From Bacteroidota bacterium (GTDB lineage Bacteria; Bacteroidota; Bacteroidia; B-17B0; Aurantibacillaceae): 64,000 bases of DNA. Shown here piece after piece: positions 60,810-64,000 of this stretch. Each line of letters starts with the position of its first letter. The first letter of the stretch is position 1. The translations under genes were made by a program, and so were the position numbers. The stretch lies in assembly GCA_021323535.1 (NCBI GenBank), contig JAJONO010000023.1, positions 1 through 64,000 of the forward strand, given 5' to 3'. The notes beneath the pieces were generated by a model, which searched no databases, had not been told where the DNA came from, and worked only from the letters and a program-made list of their open reading frames with translations.

Positions 60810-62723
60810 CTAGTATTTATACATTAAAGGTAAACAAATTCTGATTGTTGTACCAACAGGAAGATAAGGCTTTGAAATGATCTGGAAATATTCTTCTTTC
60901 ATCTGCATCTTCTGCGCTTCGAAGAGGATCTTGAGCCGCGACGAAATAATAGAAAGCGCGTGCGATGTCTGAATAATATTTTTATTCTCGATACCTTTTC
61001 CGTTGTCTGTAATTTCTATGGTAAGTAATTTATCTTTCTCTTCAATACGAAGATGAATGAAAGCATTCTCAACATTTTGCAGGCCCGCGTGTTTGAAGGC
61101 ATTCTCAATAAAAGGTTGTATCATCATTGGAGGAACCAGTATTGCATCTGTTTCCTCCGGAATTTCGTAACCGAATTTTATTTTATTCTGAAAACGTTCC
61201 CCTTCAAACGCCGTATATAATTTCAGATACGTTATTTCCTTTTCAAGCGTTATAGTTTCTGTTTCCGAATTTTTCAGGGTTTGTCGCATCAGATCCGAAA
61301 AAAGTTGCAGCTGTGTTACCGTTTTTTCTTTCTGGTTATTCATTACAAAACCCTGAATGTTGTTTAAGGCGTTAAAGATAAAATGCGGATTCATCTGGCT
61401 CTGGTATTTAGAAATAAGCTTAGCCTGGTGACTCAATTTTTCACTTTGTGATTGTATCTCCGTATTTTTTTCCTGGAGCTCGGAGTATGCTTTTTTTCTT
61501 TCACGAATATTTTTTGTAAGGAACACGGAAAGCAGAACCAATAAAATAACCACAACTGCAATGGCAACAATAATAATGATAAGACGGTTTCGCACGGCGC
61601 GGTTCTTCTCCAACTGAAGCTCCTGGATCTCGTTATCCTTGCTTAATTTTGTTATTTCAACCTCTTTCTTTTCTGTTTCATACTGCGTCTTGAGCTCTTC
61701 CATTTCACGGGTATGATTTAGTTTCGAAAGCGAATCTTTCAGATCGATATACTTGTTAAGATAAAAGATCTGATTCTTTGAATCATTAAGGCCGGCATAT
61801 ATTTTGGATTTTGTATCGTAGTTCGCCAGAAGATCATCCGCAAGCAAATTGGCTACGTTGATCTCTTCTGATAAATTCACATAATACAGCGCTTTCTTAT
61901 ATTCCTTGAGTCCGAGATAGTTCTCAGCAAAATTTGCATAGGCCATAGCTGTTCCCTCAGGGTATCCTATATGGAGATAAGCGTCGAGAGCTTTCTGGGC
62001 ATAGTAATTTGCCACTTTATATTGCCCAAGGTTCCTGTAAGATCCGCCTATATTTGTATATAGCAAACCGGTGTCCTCATTTTTTTCTGTAGAATCCATC
62101 ATAGCGAGGGCCTTCCGCGAATAATGGAGGGAACTATCGTGACGATTTAAATCAAAAAAAATGCCTCCCATGTTAAGATAGGTTCCCATAAGATCAATGG
62201 TAACATTCTTGTTTTTATTTTTCGCGAAATATGCCGCTTCATCCAGTTTTTTGGCAATGTTTATATACAGCAGCGCGTCTTTATAATTTCCAATTGATTT
62301 TAAAATAATAGCAAGGGTGCTGTATAATCTTGAGAGGTTCCTGCTGTCGTTGAATTTTTCGAATATTTTAATTGTGCTTAGAATGTATTTGATAGATTCA
62401 TTATATTTTCCCTGTTGAAAAACTATATGACTTATGGTATTATAGCTTTGCCCTTTGTTTTTCTCGTAAAACGGCGAAATGTTTTCAGGTTTGCTCTGTG
62501 CCCTGCTTATTTCATAAAGAGCGCTATCGGCATATCTTCTTGCCACAAACAAATCAAGGTTCGCGTACTGAATGGCCAGATTATTATATGCTTCGATCCT
62601 GATCGTATCAAATGTTGTTTCCCGCAACAATTTTTTAAGCGAATCAATTTGTCTTTGTCCTTTCAGACTTATAAAACAAATGACCAGAACGAATGGGAAT
62701 ATATGTTTAAAGAGTGATTTCAA
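60810..62723 (-). CDS. TPR-domain sensor histidine kinase, LytS class
   Basis: The 637-residue kinase starts at a TTG (62723); an in-frame stop lies two codons upstream and no ATG is near. That start gives a signal peptide MKSLFKHIFPFVLVICFISLKGQ. TPR repeats (about residues 40-330) form the periplasmic sensor. A coiled coil surrounds one membrane helix (RLIIIIVAIAVVVILLVLLSVFL, about 378-400). The His_kinase domain carries QMNPHFIFNALNNIQGFV, and the ATPase region MMIQPFIENAFKHAG and ITDNGKGIENK. It is cotranscribed with the LytTR regulator and diverges from the small secreted protein gene. Confidence 0.92.
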   Translation of the reverse strand: MKSLFKHIFPFVLVICFISLKGQRQIDSLKKLLRETTFDTIRIEAYNNLAIQYANLDLFVARRYADSALYEISRAQSKPENISPFYEKNKGQSYNTISHIVFQQGKYNESIKYILSTIKIFEKFNDSRNLSRLYSTLAIILKSIGNYKDALLYINIAKKLDEAAYFAKNKNKNVTIDLMGTYLNMGGIFFDLNRHDSSLHYSRKALAMMDSTEKNEDTGLLYTNIGGSYRNLGQYKVANYYAQKALDAYLHIGYPEGTAMAYANFAENYLGLKEYKKALYYVNLSEEINVANLLADDLLANYDTKSKIYAGLNDSKNQIFYLNKYIDLKDSLSKLNHTREMEELKTQYETEKKEVEITKLSKDNEIQELQLEKNRAVRNRLIIIIVAIAVVVILLVLLSVFLTKNIRERKKAYSELQEKNTEIQSQSEKLSHQAKLISKYQSQMNPHFIFNALNNIQGFVMNNQKEKTVTQLQLFSDLMRQTLKNSETETITLEKEITYLKLYTAFEGERFQNKIKFGYEIPEETDAILVPPMMIQPFIENAFKHAGLQNVENAFIHLRIEEKDKLLTIEITDNGKGIENKNIIQTSHALSIISSRLKILFEAQKMQMKEEYFQIISKPYLPVGTTIRICLPLMYKY

Positions 62724-62822
62724 TTCCTAATTATAAAGTTAGAAATAAGATGCTAAACAAAGTATAGTTCCATACCCAAATTTCAAAATGGTTTTAGAAT
62801 TTTGCTCCAAAAACCAGACTTT

Positions 62823-62855
62823 TACGTTCGTTCCGGATTTAACTACGTTCGTTCC
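62823..62855 (+). promoter_or_regulatory. Putative LytTR binding site, perfect 12-bp direct repeat of 21-bp period
   Basis: TACGTTCGTTCC occurs at 62823-62834 and 62844-62855, exactly 21 bases apart. It lies between a LytS/LytTR operon and a divergent secreted-protein gene and shares the core TTCGTT with the repeat at 29418. Confidence 0.65.
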
Positions 62856-62905
62856 AAAAAGCCCTGCGAAGGTAAAAACCTCAGGACTTGCCTGCATTCC
62901 AACGG

Positions 62906-62913
62906 TAATTTTG
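62906..62913 (+). promoter_or_regulatory. -7 box of the small secreted protein gene
   Basis: TAATTTTG matches TAnnTTTG and is identical to the box at 55595. It lies 50 bases after the direct repeat and 21 bases before the ATG at 62935. Confidence 0.5.
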
Positions 62914-62934
62914 TATTAAATAGGGTTGGATTCA

Positions 62935-63267
62935 ATGAAGAAAATAAGTTTTTTGCTGTTCTTTATCATACTCGGGTTCATAAATACCGTGCAGTCTCAA
63001 TCGGGGCCTGACACAAAAATGAAACACGGTTCATTTCACCGCGAATCAGGTAACCTGAAGTATACGCTCACTAACAATGAGATCATTGCCATCAAACTCA
63101 CCGATTCAAAAGAAAAATACATTAAAGCTTATTTAAATTATGAATTAAAAGAAAAAGGCGAACACGAACAAACAATAAAACTCCCCCCTGATCTCGCTCC
63201 CGGTCTATATTTCCTCACCATTTCCACAATTCACGGTGATAAACTAAGGATAAAAGTAAAAATGTAA
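62935..63267 (+). CDS. Small secreted protein resembling a T9SS sorting domain
   Basis: The ATG at 62935 gives a signal peptide MKKISFLLFFIILGFINTVQSQ (an ATG at 62926 adds three residues). The mature part is about 88 residues and ends LPPDLAPGLYFLTISTIHGDKLRIKVKM, which has the strand pattern and closing GxYxLxI...K of type A T9SS sorting domains. It lacks the usual NP entry motif and has no cargo region in front, so the protein is hardly more than such a domain. It diverges from a LytS kinase gene with the LytTR-like repeat and -7 box before it. Its function is unknown. Confidence 0.72.
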   Translation: MKKISFLLFFIILGFINTVQSQSGPDTKMKHGSFHRESGNLKYTLTNNEIIAIKLTDSKEKYIKAYLNYELKEKGEHEQTIKLPPDLAPGLYFLTISTIHGDKLRIKVKM

Positions 63268-63283
63268 CGTAAAATTTATTCCC

Positions 63284-64000
63284 ATGAAAACAAACCGTAT
63301 CATTTTATTAAGCTGCCTCTGCATATCAGGAGTTGCTTTGCAGGCAAAATTACCGGAAACAAAATTAAAATCGCCACCTGCCATTACAAAGAAACCACAT
63401 GCCGGGGCGCAGGCAGAGGTCGCATTCTCAGCACAGCCTTTTGAGGGAAATGCAACCGCTAAAATCATAAAAACTTTTAACGCTTTTGATGAAATATATG
63501 GCCGGGTAAAATTCAGTCAGCCTATTAAATCTTTCTTAAGCAATCCAGAAGAAAATTTTTACAGGGACAATGGTTCCATTGAAATCAATTTTGAAATTAA
63601 AACGGGTGATGGCTCTAAAACACATACGGGAGTTTCGAAAAACCTGAGTAAAGAAGAACTTGAAAAGAATTATTTTGATTTTGATATTGCCCCTGCGCTA
63701 AACAGATCAAACGATGTTTACTTTGTTGATTTCAGTGGTGGAATTGCCGGAACAGATGTTCCATATTTTCAGAAACGTTCGAGCGGATCCTTCATCGTAT
63801 CGTCGTTCATTATGACAAGCAAAGGAGAAAAACTGGAAGAGGTAAAGATGACCGGGGAGTTCACGATTGATTATTCAAAATTGCCTGCAGGGGACGCTGG
63901 CGTCACGAAATTATCCGAATGGGAACGGATGATTGCGCTGGCTGCCAGGTCCGAGCAGGTTGAAGAGAATAAAAAGCGAAAAACAGATAAAGCTTCCGGC
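63284..64000 (+). CDS. Secreted protein, truncated by the window edge
   Basis: An ORF begins with ATG at 63284 and runs open to the right edge, so at least 239 residues. The signal peptide is MKTNRIILLSCLCISGVALQA. The mature part contains EVAFSAQPFEGNATAKIIKTFNAFDEIYGRVKFSQPIKSFL, then alternating strands and a charged helix ERMIALAARSEQVEENKKRKTDKA near the cut. I do not recognise the family. It follows the small secreted protein by 16 bases and is probably cotranscribed with it, so it would be under the same LytTR-like site. Confidence 0.7.
   Translation, partial: MKTNRIILLSCLCISGVALQAKLPETKLKSPPAITKKPHAGAQAEVAFSAQPFEGNATAKIIKTFNAFDEIYGRVKFSQPIKSFLSNPEENFYRDNGSIEINFEIKTGDGSKTHTGVSKNLSKEELEKNYFDFDIAPALNRSNDVYFVDFSGGIAGTDVPYFQKRSSGSFIVSSFIMTSKGEKLEEVKMTGEFTIDYSKLPAGDAGVTKLSEWERMIALAARSEQVEENKKRKTDKASG

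Noticed and set aside
62760-62790. ATACTTTG as promoter of the TPR kinase at 62723
   Set aside because: TA and TTTG are one base too far apart for the consensus.
1-64000. CRISPR arrays, insertion sequences, integrases, prophage genes
   Set aside because: No regularly spaced repeats with spacers, transposase, integrase or phage structural gene was seen on either strand.

Overview
The window comes from a Bacteroidota (Bacteroidetes) chromosome, probably a free-living Sphingobacteriales/Chitinophagales/Flavobacteriales-type organism. The evidence is the outer-membrane TonB receptors, one paired with a DUF4249 lipoprotein, several secreted proteins with type IX secretion (T9SS) C-terminal sorting domains, signal peptides ending in ...SQ or ...AQ, Reg_prop propeller and TPR sensor kinases of the LytS type paired with LytTR regulators, and promoters that fit TTG-N19/20-TAnnTTTG. 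Genes are dense, there is no rRNA, CRISPR array or recognisable insertion sequence, and the only RNA genes are a tRNA-Gly, a tRNA-Leu and a broken second tRNA-Leu copy.

Layout. 1-16 kb: a TonB-type barrel, a hypothetical protein, pcm, an HD hydrolase, a secreted propeller, a GNAT enzyme, a BlaR-like M56 peptidase with BlaI regulator, a DHFR-family reductase, the tRNA cluster, a PLD-family lipoprotein and a DUF4249/TonB receptor pair. 16-25 kb: a large multi-PAS histidine kinase, a patatin-like protein, an ArsR/SRPBCC operon behind a repeated operator, and a stand-alone EF-G paralogue. 25-33 kb: a propeller LytS kinase, its LytTR regulator and two tandem SBBP-repeat T9SS proteins. 33-50 kb: the accessory region. 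It holds a plus-strand pair (M48-type metalloprotease with TerB-like tail, then a 1821-residue pseudokinase-helicase-nuclease-like-WGR protein) and a converging five-gene minus-strand operon (unknown protein, MoxR ATPase, bpX-type protein, vWA-propeller protein, TPR-propeller protein). Small enzyme genes lie between them. 50-64 kb: a class-C beta-lactamase-like hydrolase, two further LytS/LytTR two-component systems with secreted neighbours, YceI, and a truncated secreted protein at the right edge.

Two themes stand out. First, 42.6-50.3 kb looks like a MoxR-vWA-beta-propeller (bpX) ternary conflict system, a class described by Aravind's group as thresholded defence machinery. It converges on an operon whose helicase carries several apparently inactivated modules: a kinase C-lobe without an N-lobe, a nuclease-like fold lacking acidic residues, and a WGR domain. 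Second, each of the three LytTR two-component systems lies next to a direct repeat of exactly 21 bp period upstream of a secreted-protein gene. That spacing matches known LytTR binding sites and suggests three parallel LytTR-controlled secretion modules.

Start codons were chosen by signal peptide, domain start and promoter position. Several genes use GTG or TTG, and one histidine kinase appears to have its signal peptide encoded upstream of any standard start codon. Family names are from reading the sequences; no database search was run.
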